Origin: Micromonospora sp. HK10
GTDB lineage: Bacteria > Actinomycetota > Actinomycetes > Mycobacteriales > Micromonosporaceae
Assembly: GCF_000982955.1 (NCBI RefSeq)
Contig: NZ_KQ058828.1
Span: 62,001 to 126,000, forward strand
Direction of reading: 5' to 3'
Length of the DNA: 64,000 nucleotides
Part shown: positions 1 to 9,708 of the stretch, piece after piece
Position numbering within the stretch: position 1 is the first letter of the stretch
How the letters are laid out: the number at the start of each line of letters is the position of its first letter
The notes under the pieces: generated by a model
The model's database searches: none
What the model saw: the letters and a program-made list of their open reading frames with translations, nothing else
What the model was told of the DNA's origin: nothing
Made by a program: the position numbers and the translations under genes

Positions 1-1804
1 ACTCGACGGCGAACAACAGCGGCTGTGCGGCGGCGGTTTCGTTCAGCGCGTCGCCGGGGGTCTCGGCGAGCCACACCGGGTACAGGTCGGTGCCGTGCTT
101 GGCGACGCCGTCCAGGCACAGGTCAACGGTCTCGGTAAAGGTCCGCTGGGTTCCGTAGAGGTCGGCCGCCATTCGCGGGTACTGCGCGCCCTGGCCGGGA
201 AACGCGAACAGGACCGCCGGCGCCGCGTCGCCCACCGGACTGCCGGTGAGCAGGGAACCATGCCCGGCGAGGGCCCGCGCCGCCTCCGCGGCGCTGGTGA
301 CCACCGTGGCCGCGCGTACCGGGTGCTCGGTGCGCCCCCGCTGCAAGGTGCTGGTCGCGCCGGCGAATTCCGCCTCGTCGGCACCGGCGAAGTACTCGGC
401 CAGAGCGGCCTGGTTGGCAGTCGCGGCCGCCGCGTCGCGCCCGGACCACACCACGATCCGGGGACGTTCGGATCCCGGCGTCCGCACGCCTACCGGGGCT
501 TCCTCCACGACCAGGTGGACGTTGGTTCCGCCGATGCCCAGGGAACTCAGCGCGCCTCGGCGGGTGACCCGCTCCCCCCTCGGCCAGGGGCGCAACCCGC
601 TGTTGACGAAGAACGGCGTGTTCTCCAACTCCAGCTTCGGGTTGGTGGTCGTGACGTTGATGGTCGGCGGAATCTGCTCGTGCTCGAGCGAGAGCACCAT
701 TTTGAGCAGGCCCGCGATCCCGGCCACCGGGTTGGTGTGGCCGATGTTTCCCTTCACCGACCCCACCGGGATCCGCCCGGCCGGCAGGGGTCCGCCGGCG
801 AGGCGCCGGTACGCCTCGGCCAGTGCGCTCATCTCGATCGGGTCACCCAGGGGTGTTCCGGTGGCATGCATCTCCACGCAGCCGATGTCCAGCGGGTCGA
901 ACCCGGCCATCGCCATCGCGTCCACGATCGCCGTTGACTGGCCGGTGACGCTCGGCGCGCTGAAGCTGACCTTGTCCGAGCCGTCGTTGTTGATCCCGAT
1001 GCCGTGGATGACTCCCCAGATGTGGTCGCCGTCAGCGATCGCGTCGGCCGCCCTTTTCAGCAGCACGGCGCCGGCGCCGCTGGTGAAGATCGTGCCGGTG
1101 CCGGAGGCGTCGAAGGGCCGGCACCGTCCGTCGGCGGAGCGCACGCCTCCGGGCACCCACCGGTATCCGGTGCGGTAGGGGATCTCGACGTTCGCCGCCG
1201 CGGCGATCGCGGCGTCGCAGTCGCCGAGTTGAAGGGCCTGGCAGGCCAGGTGAACCGCGGTGAGCGAACTGGAGCACGCGGTCAGCACCGACATGCTCGG
1301 GCCGCGGAAGTTGAGCTTGTACGACGCCAGCGTGGCCAGGTAGTCGACGCTGGTCAGCACCATGATGTCCAGGTCCGACGAGCCGCTGTACTTCGGGTTC
1401 TGCATGACGTGCAGATCGCCGTACCGGTTCGGCCCGCAGGCGCCGTAGACGGCGACGTCGCGGCTGATCCGCGTCGGGTCGTACCCGGCGTCTTCGACCG
1501 CCTCGTGCGCGACCTCCAGGAACAGCCGCAGCTGCGGGTCGCAGATCTCGGCCTCCCGCGAGGTCATCCGGAAGAACCCGGCATCGAAGCCGTCCACGTG
1601 CGGAGCCAGCCCGGCCATCTTCACGTACGCCGGATCGTCGATGGCGGCGCGCGGCACCCCGGCGGCGAGGAGTTCGTCGTCGCTCAACGCGGTGATGGAC
1701 TCCCGCCCGGCGGCGAGATTTCGCCAGTACTCGCCGGTGTCGCGGGCGCCGGGCAGCCGCGCGGCAATCCCGACGATCGCGATCGGGTCGAAAAACTCGC
1801 TCAT
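1..1804 (-). CDS. Type I polyketide synthase, KS-AT N-terminal part (truncated by window edge)
   Basis: The first about 601 residues of a modular PKS; the gene continues off the left edge. It opens directly with a ketosynthase (about residues 5-430) and has no long N-terminal docking helix. The KS active-site Cys lies in TACSSSL (about residue 173), and the two catalytic His in MHATGT (about 310) and GNIGHT (about 353). After a linker, an acyltransferase begins with FPGQGAQ (about 533); its active-site GHS region and specificity motifs are outside the window, so the extender unit cannot be predicted. The ATG at 1804 overlaps the stop of the upstream carrier-protein gene by four bases (ATGA), implying translational coupling. 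It is last in a minus-strand operon with a glycine-type NRPS module, so it probably extends a peptidyl chain. The KS and AT assignments are firm; the product is unknown. Confidence 0.93.
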   Translation of the reverse strand, partial: MSEFFDPIAIVGIAARLPGARDTGEYWRNLAAGRESITALSDDELLAAGVPRAAIDDPAYVKMAGLAPHVDGFDAGFFRMTSREAEICDPQLRLFLEVAHEAVEDAGYDPTRISRDVAVYGACGPNRYGDLHVMQNPKYSGSSDLDIMVLTSVDYLATLASYKLNFRGPSMSVLTACSSSLTAVHLACQALQLGDCDAAIAAAANVEIPYRTGYRWVPGGVRSADGRCRPFDASGTGTIFTSGAGAVLLKRAADAIADGDHIWGVIHGIGINNDGSDKVSFSAPSVTGQSTAIVDAMAMAGFDPLDIGCVEMHATGTPLGDPIEMSALAEAYRRLAGGPLPAGRIPVGSVKGNIGHTNPVAGIAGLLKMVLSLEHEQIPPTINVTTTNPKLELENTPFFVNSGLRPWPRGERVTRRGALSSLGIGGTNVHLVVEEAPVGVRTPGSERPRIVVWSGRDAAAATANQAALAEYFAGADEAEFAGATSTLQRGRTEHPVRAATVVTSAAEAARALAGHGSLLTGSPVGDAAPAVLFAFPGQGAQYPRMAADLYGTQRTFTETVDLCLDGVAKHGTDLYPVWLAETPGDALNETAAAQPLLFAVE

Positions 1805-2211
1805 TGGGGCTCGCTCTCGGATCGGATTCGCCTGCGCAGATCGCGCCGCGCGCTGCCGAGGCGGCGCAGGTCACCCGCGTCGGCGGCACGGCTGCCCGGT
1901 GCGATCACGGGCGCGTGCCCACCGGTCAGGTAGCGGCGCAGCGCACGCAGATTCGGGTGGGCGAACAGCACGGTGACGGGCAGGTCGGTGGACAACTCGC
2001 GACGAGCCACCTCGTGCAGGTGCACGAGGACCGCCGAGGTGAGGCCGGCTTCGAAGAAGTTCTCGGTCGGGCCGATCGACCGGCCGAGCACCGCCCGGAT
2101 CGTCGACTCCACGGCCTGGAGGGCCCGTTCCGCCTCCGCCTGCGGGCCGGGCCGGGCGGGGACGTCGCCCGGCGCGGCGGTACGCCCGGCGGGTCCGGGC
2201 AGATCAGTCAC
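1801..2211 (-). CDS. Free-standing acyl/peptidyl carrier protein
   Basis: A 136-residue protein with one phosphopantetheine-binding domain (about residues 30-95). The carrier motif reads FFEAGLTSA, giving Ser59 as the probable arm attachment site; the usual D or H before the Ser is Thr, so it resembles neither a textbook ACP (GxDS) nor a PCP (GGHS). The N-terminal 25 residues are Pro/Ala-rich, and the C-terminal 30 residues are strongly basic and predicted helical, as in docking tails that precede a KS on the next polypeptide; that reading is inference. It starts with GTG at 2211, overlapping the thioesterase gene by 8 bases, and ends overlapping the PKS start by 4. The position suggests a split module that hands the chain from the NRPS to the KS. 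Confidence 0.85.
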   Translation of the reverse strand: MTDLPGPAGRTAAPGDVPARPGPQAEAERALQAVESTIRAVLGRSIGPTENFFEAGLTSAVLVHLHEVARRELSTDLPVTVLFAHPNLRALRRYLTGGHAPVIAPGSRAADAGDLRRLGSARRDLRRRIRSESEPQ

Positions 2212-2929
2212 GGCCGATCCGTTCGGCTATGCACGACGCCACTTCGGCCGGGTTCTCGTCGACGAGCCAATGTCCGGCCTTCAGCTCGCACAGGTCCGGA
2301 CGTGACGTGCTGAACCGTCGCCAGCCCAGCAGGCCTCCGCGGCTCTGATCCGGGTCGTCCCGGCCATACAGCACGCTGACCGGGGTGTCCAGGGGCTCGG
2401 TCGGGCGGCTGTGGAACTGGGCGTAGAGCCCGAAGTCGGCACGTAGCGCGCCCTCGAAGATCGGGCGCAGCTCGTCGCGGGCGAGCTCCGCTGGGACACC
2501 GCCCTCCGCCAGCACCGTCTCCCAGAACGCGGCGCCGGGCAGCAGGTGCAGGTGCCGGGGCACGAGTACGACGTCCGGCGCCGCGAACGAGCCGATGAAC
2601 AGGTGGTCCGGGGTGACCAGCCGGGCCGTCAGGTACGCCAGCAGCGCGCCGCCGCAGTAGCCGAAGTAGCCGCGTTCCGGCGGACCGGTGTCGTCGTGGG
2701 ACAGTTCCGCGGCGAGCTCCGCGATGAGCGGCTCGAGTTCGGTGCGCGGCGCCTCCGCGAGCCGGGCTTGCCGGCCGGGCAGATTCAGCGCCCACGGCTC
2801 GATCGTGTCCGGCAGCGCCGCCGCGAGTGCCCCGACCGCCCCCGGCCCGCCGCCGGCGTGGGGAAACACGTACAGCCGGGCACGCGCCTGCGCGCGCCGT
2901 TCCACGCGGACGAACCAGGGTGCTTGCAC
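2204..2929 (-). CDS. Type II thioesterase with Cys nucleophile elbow (TE 1)
   Basis: A 241-residue alpha/beta-hydrolase of the type II thioesterase family that edits or unloads carrier-bound intermediates in NRPS/PKS assembly lines. Family landmarks are the FPHAGGGPGA oxyanion loop near residue 23, the nucleophile elbow GYCGG (Cys about 89), an acid in YGRDDPD (about 190) and a catalytic His in KAGHW (about 218). The elbow normally reads GHSMG; here the codon is TGC, so the nucleophile would be Cys. The GTG start at 2929 directly abuts the NRPS stop (TGAGTG) and has a GAGGAG Shine-Dalgarno six bases upstream. It could be a release enzyme rather than a proofreading one, because no TE domain is seen in the visible NRPS. 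The family call is firm; the role is inferred. Confidence 0.9.
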   Translation of the reverse strand: MQAPWFVRVERRAQARARLYVFPHAGGGPGAVGALAAALPDTIEPWALNLPGRQARLAEAPRTELEPLIAELAAELSHDDTGPPERGYFGYCGGALLAYLTARLVTPDHLFIGSFAAPDVVLVPRHLHLLPGAAFWETVLAEGGVPAELARDELRPIFEGALRADFGLYAQFHSRPTEPLDTPVSVLYGRDDPDQSRGGLLGWRRFSTSRPDLCELKAGHWLVDENPAEVASCIAERIGRD

Positions 2930-5900
2930 TCAGCGCTCCTCGCTCAGGTGGGCCGACATCTGAACGGCCGTCGGATGGTCGAAGATCGCCCGCAGGGGCA
3001 CCGGTGTGCCGCAGGTCTCCGCGATCCGCGCGGCGAGTTGGGCGGCCAGAAGCGAATGCCCACCGTTGAGGAAGAAGTGGTCGCGCGCGCCCAGGTCGGG
3101 GCGGCCCAGGGTGGTGCGCCACAACGCGAGGAGCCGCCGGGTCAGCTCCGGATCCGGATCGGGTCCGTCCTCGGCCTGCTGCTGCCCCCCGGCGGTCGAT
3201 GCGACATCGAGCGCCCTCAGCGCACCGTGGTCCGTCTTCCCGTTCGGGCTGACCGGGAACTCGTCCAGCACGCTGAGCCGGGACGGCAGCGCGTACGACG
3301 GCAGGCGCTCGCTGAGGTATGGCCAGAGCGCTTCCGAAACCGACGCGGCGGCCGATGCCTGCGCCAGCGTGACGAAGGCACGGAGTTCCGCGTCGCCCTG
3401 TGGGTCTCCGACGATGACGGCGGCGGCCTCGGCAACAGCCGGGTGGGACCGCAGCGCCGCCTCGACCTCGGGCAGCTCGATGCGGTGCCCGCGCAGCTTC
3501 ACCTGGCGATCGTTGCGGCCGAACAACTCCAGCGTTCCGTCCGGGCGCCAGCGGGCGAGATCTCCGGTGCGGTAGTAGCGACCGTCGGCTCCGGTGGGGA
3601 ACCGTTCGGCGGTCAGCTCGGGCCGATTCAGGTAGCCGAGGCTCACCCCGGTGCCGCCGATGCACAGTTCACCGAGCAGTCCCGGAGGCTGCCGCGCGCC
3701 GTGTTCATCGGTGACGAAGACGGTGGTGTTGGCGATGGGGTGACCGATCGGGACGGGATCGGTGACGTCGCCGGACAGCTCGGCGACAGTCGACCAGATG
3801 GTGGTCTCGGTGGGCCCGTACACATTGAACAACCGGCATCCGGAGGCGAAGAGATCACGGGCCAGCCCGGCCGTCATGGGCTCCCCTCCGCACAGGACCG
3901 TCCTGCCGCGCAGTTCGTTGTCGATCGTGCCAACCGCCAGCCGCCAGAACGTGGGCGTGGCCTGTACGACGGAGACGTCGTGCTTGACCACCAGATCGAG
4001 CAGTTCCCGGGGCTGGACCTGGGCCTGTGCCGGCGCGATGACCAGGGTGCCCCCGGTGATCAGCGGTAGACACAGTTCCAGCGCCGAGATGTCGAAGGCC
4101 GTGGTGGTCGACCACAGCACGCCGTCCTGGGCGGTCAGTCCAAGCCGATCGGCGAAGTCGTGCACCACGTTCGCCAGGTTTGCGTGACTGACGACGACGC
4201 CGCGGGGGGTTCCCGTCGACCCGGACGTGTAGATCACGTAGGCGGCGTCGGGCGGGTCAGCGACGCGTCGGTCACCGGCGAGGTCCGTTCCGTCGGCCAG
4301 CTCGTCCCAGGCGATCACGGGTATCCCGGCGTCGTCCCGGATGTCGGCCCGGGACCGCGCCATGATGACTTTCGCGCGCGCGTCGGTCAGCTGCAGTGCC
4401 AGCCGCTGTGCCGGATGCCCGACGTCCAGCGGCAGGTAGCAGCCACCGGCCAGCCAGACACCCAACACCGCGGCGGTCATCGCCGCCGAGCGGGGCAGGG
4501 CCAGCGCGACGATGTCGCCGTCGCCGATTCCGTCGGCCCTGAGCCGTGCGGCGACGTTCCGCGCCGTCGCCGCGACGTCGGCGTACGAGAAGCTGTTGCC
4601 CGCTTCGACGACGGCGGTCGCGTCGGGACGGGATTCGACGTGGGCGAGGAATCGCTCGAGAACCGTCCGGTCCGGGTAGCCCGCGCGCACGGTGTCGTTG
4701 ACGTCGCGGAGGACCTGCCGTTCGGACCTGCTCGTCATGTCGAGTTCCGCGACGGGCCGGTGCGGATCCTCGGCGGCGGCGGCCAGCAGGAGTTCCATCC
4801 GGCCGAGGAACGCGAGGATGTCGGCTTCGTCGTGGATCTCGGCGCTGTAGTTGGTGATCAGTTCCAGGGGCTGCTGGCCGCCGATGACGGAGAGCTGGAT
4901 GTCGAGGCGGCTTTCGTCGCGTGGAATGATCGGCGACGTCGGCCGTTCCCCGCCGATACTGATGTCGCTCTCGTCCCAGGGGCGGTAGTTGTAGAGGTGC
5001 CGGAAGAGCGGTGTGCGCCAGTCCGGTGAGTGGTGGCCGAGCCCGGTGAGGACTTCCTCGACCGACATCGATGCGTGCTGTGCGCCGTTGAGGAAGACAT
5101 CGCGTACCTGACGGTTCAGCTCGGCGAAGCTCGCCCGCGGATCCAGCACCACCCGCAGCGGCAGGGTACTGACCTGGAACCCGATGCCGGTCGCCACGTT
5201 CCCGCCGCGGCTGGTGACCGGTACGCCCACCACCATGTCGGGCCCGGCACCGTGCCGGAACAGGGTCAGGTAGAACGCGGTCAGGAGCACGAGGTTCTCC
5301 GTGCTGTTCAACGACCTGCGCAGCGACGCCAGCGCGGACTCGGCCGGTGGTGACAGTGAGCTGATGAGGGTGCCGCCGGCGAACGTGGGCCGCGCCGGGC
5401 TGGGCCGCGCCCACGGCATCGCCATCGTCGCGGGGTCGGCGCCGTCGAGGTGCCCGGCCCAGTACTCGAGGTCCTCGGGACGGCTCACCGGCTCGGCGAC
5501 GTCGTGCGCCTCGCCCTGCAACTCGGCGGGAATTCCCGCGCCGGCGGCGATGCCGTCGTAGGCGCGGGCCAGTTCGTCGGTGAGCAGTGACAGGGACATG
5601 GCGTCACTGATCACGTGGTGCACGAGGAGAAGAACCGCGCTGCCATCGCCGGCGATCTGGTACAGGCGGACCCGCACGGGCAGCTCGGAACCGAGGTCGA
5701 ACGGTTCGCGCGCCGCCTCGTGCAGGCGGTGCATCAGGTCCGCCTCGGTGACCGTGACCGCCTCGACGGTGAGCTGGACGTCATCGGCGGAGCTGACGTG
5801 CCGTACCGGGACACCGGCAGCGGACGGAATCCGGGTACGCAGTGCGGAGTGGCGGGCCAGCATGTGGTTGACCGCCGCGTGCAGGGGCCACCAGCGCAGC

Positions 5901-6070
5901 TGACGTTCGGTGCGCAGCACGATGCTGAGGTTGGACACCGCGGACTCCGGCGCGAGCTGCTGCAGGATCCAGAAGGCGTACTGCCGGGGGCCGAGCGGCC
6001 GTGGCGGGGTCACCGGTGCCGGCAGGCCGAAGTCGTCACCGGCCGGGGCCTGCTGTACGGACGTGTTCAC
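2930..6070 (-). CDS. Single-module NRPS, C-A-PCP, predicted to activate glycine
   Basis: A 1046-residue non-ribosomal peptide synthetase module. The condensation domain spans about residues 20-450 and has active-site HHVISD near 150. The adenylation domain spans about 470-945 and has [11 protein letters not shown] (A3), FDISALE (A4), YGPTETT (A5), YRTGDLARW (A7) and the PNGKTD lysine (A10). The carrier domain follows, with GGHSLL and the modified Ser near 1006. Reading the ten pocket positions against the GrsA scheme gives D-I-L-Q-L-G-V-I-W-K, which differs at one position from the established glycine code (DILQLGLIWK). No epimerisation, methylation or TE domain is present. The GTG start at 6070 follows a GAGGG Shine-Dalgarno. 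The module is flanked on both sides by type II thioesterases. Glycine is a code-based prediction. Confidence 0.93.
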   Translation of the reverse strand: MNTSVQQAPAGDDFGLPAPVTPPRPLGPRQYAFWILQQLAPESAVSNLSIVLRTERQLRWWPLHAAVNHMLARHSALRTRIPSAAGVPVRHVSSADDVQLTVEAVTVTEADLMHRLHEAAREPFDLGSELPVRVRLYQIAGDGSAVLLLVHHVISDAMSLSLLTDELARAYDGIAAGAGIPAELQGEAHDVAEPVSRPEDLEYWAGHLDGADPATMAMPWARPSPARPTFAGGTLISSLSPPAESALASLRRSLNSTENLVLLTAFYLTLFRHGAGPDMVVGVPVTSRGGNVATGIGFQVSTLPLRVVLDPRASFAELNRQVRDVFLNGAQHASMSVEEVLTGLGHHSPDWRTPLFRHLYNYRPWDESDISIGGERPTSPIIPRDESRLDIQLSVIGGQQPLELITNYSAEIHDEADILAFLGRMELLLAAAAEDPHRPVAELDMTSRSERQVLRDVNDTVRAGYPDRTVLERFLAHVESRPDATAVVEAGNSFSYADVAATARNVAARLRADGIGDGDIVALALPRSAAMTAAVLGVWLAGGCYLPLDVGHPAQRLALQLTDARAKVIMARSRADIRDDAGIPVIAWDELADGTDLAGDRRVADPPDAAYVIYTSGSTGTPRGVVVSHANLANVVHDFADRLGLTAQDGVLWSTTTAFDISALELCLPLITGGTLVIAPAQAQVQPRELLDLVVKHDVSVVQATPTFWRLAVGTIDNELRGRTVLCGGEPMTAGLARDLFASGCRLFNVYGPTETTIWSTVAELSGDVTDPVPIGHPIANTTVFVTDEHGARQPPGLLGELCIGGTGVSLGYLNRPELTAERFPTGADGRYYRTGDLARWRPDGTLELFGRNDRQVKLRGHRIELPEVEAALRSHPAVAEAAAVIVGDPQGDAELRAFVTLAQASAAASVSEALWPYLSERLPSYALPSRLSVLDEFPVSPNGKTDHGALRALDVASTAGGQQQAEDGPDPDPELTRRLLALWRTTLGRPDLGARDHFFLNGGHSLLAAQLAARIAETCGTPVPLRAIFDHPTAVQMSAHLSEER

Positions 6071-6131
6071 GCACCCTCACTCTCGTTCCACCACGTCGAG
6101 GTCCATCGGTCACCGTCGGATCGGTTCCGGT

Positions 6132-6908
6132 TCAGTGGGGCGATGATCCTCGGCGGCCGTCGTACAGCGCCGCGGGAACCGCCTTGGCGAGGAGCGCGAT
6201 GCCCTCCTCGGTCAACGCCCAGTGCCCGGACCCGAGCTCCATGGTCGAGAAATCACCGCTCGTCTCATCCCGCCACCGGTCCAGTTCCGCGGTCGACAGG
6301 TCGTCGTCGTCCGGTCCGCGGGTGGCCAGGATGGGGGTCGTCAGCTTTTCGCCGGGACGGTATGCGTACCCGTCGAAGAGCACGAAGTCGGTCCGCAGTG
6401 GCCGCTCCAGCATCGCCACGAGGCCCGGGTCGCCGAGAATCGCGTCGGGAGTGCCGCCGCTCGAAGCCGTCTGGGCGAACAACTCCGGCGTCGGCAGGCG
6501 GCTCATCCCGGTGTCGCGGACCAGTGGCGGCGGCAGGCAGCTACAGGAGACCAGGAGCTGCGGATTGCGACATGGTGACCGTTCCAGGATCCGGGCGATC
6601 TCGAAGGCGATCAGCGCCCCCGAGCAGTGGCCGAGGAGCGCGTAGTCGCCCTGGAACGCGGCGAACCCGTCCTGCGCCGCCATCTGCTCGAATTCGGCCA
6701 GCAACGCGTCCATGTCCCGGTGCGGCGCCTCGCGTAGCCGGCGTTCCCGTCCCGGCAGCACGGCCGGAACCAGCGCCACTCCGGTGCCCGACAGCGCCTG
6801 GCGCAAGCCACTGAAAGCGATGGATCCGGCCCCGGCGTGGGGAAACGCGAAAACCTGAAAGTCGCTGGTACCAGCACGGTACGGGAACCAGGCGTCGACG
6901 CTTGACAT
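6132..6908 (-). CDS. Type II thioesterase with Cys nucleophile elbow (TE 2)
   Basis: A 258-residue type II thioesterase, first of the biosynthetic enzymes after the exporter genes. It shows FPHAGAGSIA near residue 22, a nucleophile elbow GHCSGA (Cys about 94, codon TGC), an acidic loop at TRGPDDDD (about 200) and a catalytic His in SGHWAL (about 233). It is clearly divergent from the TE encoded downstream of the NRPS, so this is not a recent duplication, yet it also replaces the usual Ser with Cys. ATG at 6908; AGAGG lies about ten bases upstream. It is separated from the NRPS by 61 bases and from the permease by 146 bases. Expected role: hydrolysis of mis-primed or stalled thioesters on the NRPS/PKS carriers. 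Confidence 0.9.
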   Translation of the reverse strand: MSSVDAWFPYRAGTSDFQVFAFPHAGAGSIAFSGLRQALSGTGVALVPAVLPGRERRLREAPHRDMDALLAEFEQMAAQDGFAAFQGDYALLGHCSGALIAFEIARILERSPCRNPQLLVSCSCLPPPLVRDTGMSRLPTPELFAQTASSGGTPDAILGDPGLVAMLERPLRTDFVLFDGYAYRPGEKLTTPILATRGPDDDDLSTAELDRWRDETSGDFSTMELGSGHWALTEEGIALLAKAVPAALYDGRRGSSPH

Positions 6909-7054
6909 GAGCAGCTGACCTCTCTCGCGGTACCCGGTGGTTCAGTCAATCGCACGCCGGGCGGCAGTTCCTGTCGTGTGTTTCCGGGACATCGCTCGCC
7001 GCGGTATGCGCCGTAGGATTGCGTCGCGGCCGGGTCGACCGGAGGCCGGTCCCC

Positions 7055-7900
7055 TCACCGCTCCCGTCGGCCCCGCCATCGGAAGGTCGCCAGGCAGAGG
7101 ATCAGGCCGCCGACGCACCACGCGCCGAGCACCAACGCGGTCCGACCGTGTTCCCATGACGTGGAGACGATCTCCTGAGGCAGGATCGTGTCCGGCAGGA
7201 ACACCGACCGGAAGCCCTGCGCCATCCACTTGAGTGGAAAGACCGCCCCGAGTCGCGCGAGCGGTTCGGGTAGTGCGCTGACGGGTGTGTAGAAGATGCC
7301 TGACACGAACGCCAGCACGACATAGGGCAGGTTCATCACCGCGGACACGCTGCGTCCGGTCCGGGCGAGGCTGCTCGCGGCGATGCCGAGGAAGGAGCAG
7401 GCGACCACGCCCAGCAGGAACACCCAGCTGAAGGTGACCCAGCGGGTGGCGTCGGTGGGCAGCGTGACGTCGAACAGCAGCACGCCGAGGGCAAGGATGC
7501 CGACGACCTCCGCGATGCTGATGACCAGAACCATGACGACCTTGCCGAGGAAGTACGCGGACCTGGGCATGGGCGTGCCGCGCAGACGCTTGAGGGTGCC
7601 GTCGTCCCGGTCGAGGCCGATGCCGATGCCGAGGTTGACGAAGGTCGCCGAGGCGACCCCGGCGGCGATCATGCTGGGGACCAGGTACTGGGCCGCGGTG
7701 ACGGTGCTGCCCTCGTAGACGCCTTGGAACAGCGAACCGAGCAGCGCCAGCAGCACGATAGGCAGCGCGAACGTGAAGACGACCTGGTCCCACTCGCGGA
7801 AGAACGACTTGAGCTCGAGGACACCTCGATGCAGGCCGAGCACCGTCGCCGACGGGTCCTTGAGTGGCGCGGGCTGGCGGGGAGAATCTACTGTGCTCAC
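7055..7900 (-). CDS. ABC-2 type transporter permease
   Basis: A 281-residue polytopic membrane protein of the ABC-2 permease family (DrrB-like), with about six hydrophobic segments between residues 40 and 275. It pairs with the ATPase gene immediately upstream, whose stop it overlaps by four bases (ATGA at 7897-7900). DrrAB-like pairs typically export antibiotics or lipids, and their position at the head of this NRPS/PKS operon suggests self-resistance or product export; that function is inferred from context. A 146-base gap without a recognisable gene separates its stop from TE 2. Confidence 0.92.
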   Translation of the reverse strand: MSTVDSPRQPAPLKDPSATVLGLHRGVLELKSFFREWDQVVFTFALPIVLLALLGSLFQGVYEGSTVTAAQYLVPSMIAAGVASATFVNLGIGIGLDRDDGTLKRLRGTPMPRSAYFLGKVVMVLVISIAEVVGILALGVLLFDVTLPTDATRWVTFSWVFLLGVVACSFLGIAASSLARTGRSVSAVMNLPYVVLAFVSGIFYTPVSALPEPLARLGAVFPLKWMAQGFRSVFLPDTILPQEIVSTSWEHGRTALVLGAWCVGGLILCLATFRWRGRRER

Positions 7901-8751
7901 GGCCCTTCGCTCCCGATCAGTTTGAGGTAGACGTCTTCGAGACTGGGCCGGGTCACCTTCAGCCCTGGCACGGTGCCCCCGTAGCGGGCGGTCAGATCGG
8001 CTATCACCGCTCCCGGGTCGTCCGACTCGAGTGAGCGTTCCTCGCCGTTGTCCGACCAGGACACCACCGCCTTCGCCTCGGCGCGGCCACCCAGCGAGGC
8101 GGGGGTGCTGTCGGCGACGATCTTTCCGCGGACCAGGATGGCGATCCGGTCGGCGAGGGCCTCGGCCTCTTCGAGGTAGTGGGTGGTGAGCAGGACGGTG
8201 GTGCCGCGCTCCTGCACGACCGATCGGATCAGCTCCCAGAATTGCCGGCGTGCCTGTGGATCGAAACCGGTGGTCGGCTCGTCGAGGAACAGCAGCCTGG
8301 GGTTGCCGACGATGCCGACGGCGACGTCGAGGCGGCGTCGCTGACCGCCGGAGAGCGCGCGTACCCGGGACCTGGCCTGCTCGGTCAGGCCCACGTCGGC
8401 GATGACCTCCGCCGGGTTCCGGGGATCGGGATAGTAGCGGGCGAAATGCCGTACCGTTTCCAGGACGGTGAGTTCGCTCAGGTCCGATGCCTCCTGCAGC
8501 ACGATGCCGATCCCGTAGCGCCAGCGGCGGCCCGCCCGCTGCGGGTCCTCGCCGAGCACCGAGACCTCACCGCCGTCGCGGTCCCGATAGCCCTCGAGGA
8601 TCTCCACCGTCGTTGTCTTGCCCGCGCCGTTGGGCCCGAGCAAGGCGAAGACCTGACCACTCGGGATGTCGAGGTCGATGGCGTCCACCGCGACCTTGTC
8701 GCCATACCGTTTGGTCAGGCCGCGCACGCGCACGGCAGGGGAGTTAGCCAT
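7897..8751 (-). CDS. ABC transporter ATP-binding protein (DrrA-like)
   Basis: A 284-residue ATPase subunit for the adjacent ABC-2 permease. Walker A is GPNGAGKTT (about residue 38), the signature is LSGGQRRRLD (about 133), Walker B is LLFLDEPTTG (about 157), and the H-loop is TTHYLEEAE. The C-terminal 70 residues form the extension typical of DrrA/NodI-type ATPases. I chose the ATG at 8751 over an in-frame upstream codon at 8787 because AAGGA lies seven bases before it. It is the first gene of the leftward operon and diverges from the hydrolase gene across a 147-base gap that must hold both promoters. Likely exports the NRPS/PKS product. Confidence 0.93.
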   Translation of the reverse strand: MANSPAVRVRGLTKRYGDKVAVDAIDLDIPSGQVFALLGPNGAGKTTTVEILEGYRDRDGGEVSVLGEDPQRAGRRWRYGIGIVLQEASDLSELTVLETVRHFARYYPDPRNPAEVIADVGLTEQARSRVRALSGGQRRRLDVAVGIVGNPRLLFLDEPTTGFDPQARRQFWELIRSVVQERGTTVLLTTHYLEEAEALADRIAILVRGKIVADSTPASLGGRAEAKAVVSWSDNGEERSLESDDPGAVIADLTARYGGTVPGLKVTRPSLEDVYLKLIGSEGP

Positions 8752-8898
8752 CCATCGATCCTTCGCCCGGCGGTCGCGTCCACGCAAGATGGGATCTTTC
8801 TACGGCATTTCGCGCTGCCACGCACTCGGACCAGAGCGCGTTGGCGACTTGTCGTCAACGCCTTGACGGCATCCCGCGGAGCGCTGTGTGCTCGGCCA

Positions 8899-9708
8899 AT
8901 GGTGGACGACCAGTCCGTCGAACTTGCGTGGCAGGCGCAGGGCGACGGCGTACCGGTGGTAATGCTGCCGCCCGCGGCGACCTCGCGGGAGGTATGGCAC
9001 GCACACCAGGTACCTGCGTTGGTGAACGCCGGGTACCGGGTCGTCACGGTGAACCATCGCGGTACCCCGCCGTCCCCGGTCCCACCCGGCCCGTACTCGA
9101 TGAGGCAACTCGTCGCGGACGTTGTCGCTCTCGTGGAGGTGCTCGGCGCCGGTCCGGTGCATCTGATCGGCGCGTCGCTCGGCGCGTTCGTGGCGCAGGA
9201 GGTGGCGCTCGTACGCCCGGACCTGGTGCGGTCAGCGGTCCTCATCGGCACCCGCGCCCGTACCGACGCGTACCGCCGGCTCCTCGCGCGAGCGCTCGCG
9301 GCACAGGCGCGCACCCCGGGGCCGGTGACGGAGCTCGACGCTCTCATGCATCTCGCTCAGCTGTTCGGGCCCCGGACGCTGGCCGACGACCACACGATGT
9401 CGGACTGGCTCGAGCTTCGCCGTCGCTTTCCGGTCACCGGCCCCGGACCCGCCGCGCAGTACGACGCGAGCGTCATCGTCGATCGGCGGGCCGCGCTCAC
9501 CGGCCTGACCCGGCCCTGCCTGGTCATGGCGTTCTCGGCTGACCTCATCACGCCACCGGCTGCCTGCCTTGAGGTGCACGAGGCGATCCCGTCAGCGACG
9601 TATGTGGAGTTCGAGGGATTGGGCCACTTCGGTTTTCTGGAGGATCCGGACACGATCAATCAGGCGATAGTCGACTTCCTGGACAAGTCGCTCGACGAAT
9701 CGCTATGA
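8899..9708 (+). CDS. Alpha/beta hydrolase
   Basis: About 269 residues of the alpha/beta-hydrolase fold. The nucleophile elbow is GASLGA (Ser about 97), preceded by the strand and helix for the lid, and a C-terminal GLGHFGF supplies the catalytic His (about 245); an Asp in FSADLITPP (about 217) is the candidate acid. The oxyanion loop is LPPAATSRE near residue 25. ATG at 8899, or the adjacent in-frame GTG at 8902; the longer reading frame upstream lies opposite the ABC ATPase gene and is not coding. It diverges from the NRPS operon, so membership in that cluster is uncertain. The substrate is unknown; esterase, lipase or lactone hydrolase activity is possible. Its stop overlaps the start of the next ORF (ATGA). 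Confidence 0.85.
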   Translation: MVDDQSVELAWQAQGDGVPVVMLPPAATSREVWHAHQVPALVNAGYRVVTVNHRGTPPSPVPPGPYSMRQLVADVVALVEVLGAGPVHLIGASLGAFVAQEVALVRPDLVRSAVLIGTRARTDAYRRLLARALAAQARTPGPVTELDALMHLAQLFGPRTLADDHTMSDWLELRRRFPVTGPGPAAQYDASVIVDRRAALTGLTRPCLVMAFSADLITPPAACLEVHEAIPSATYVEFEGLGHFGFLEDPDTINQAIVDFLDKSLDESL

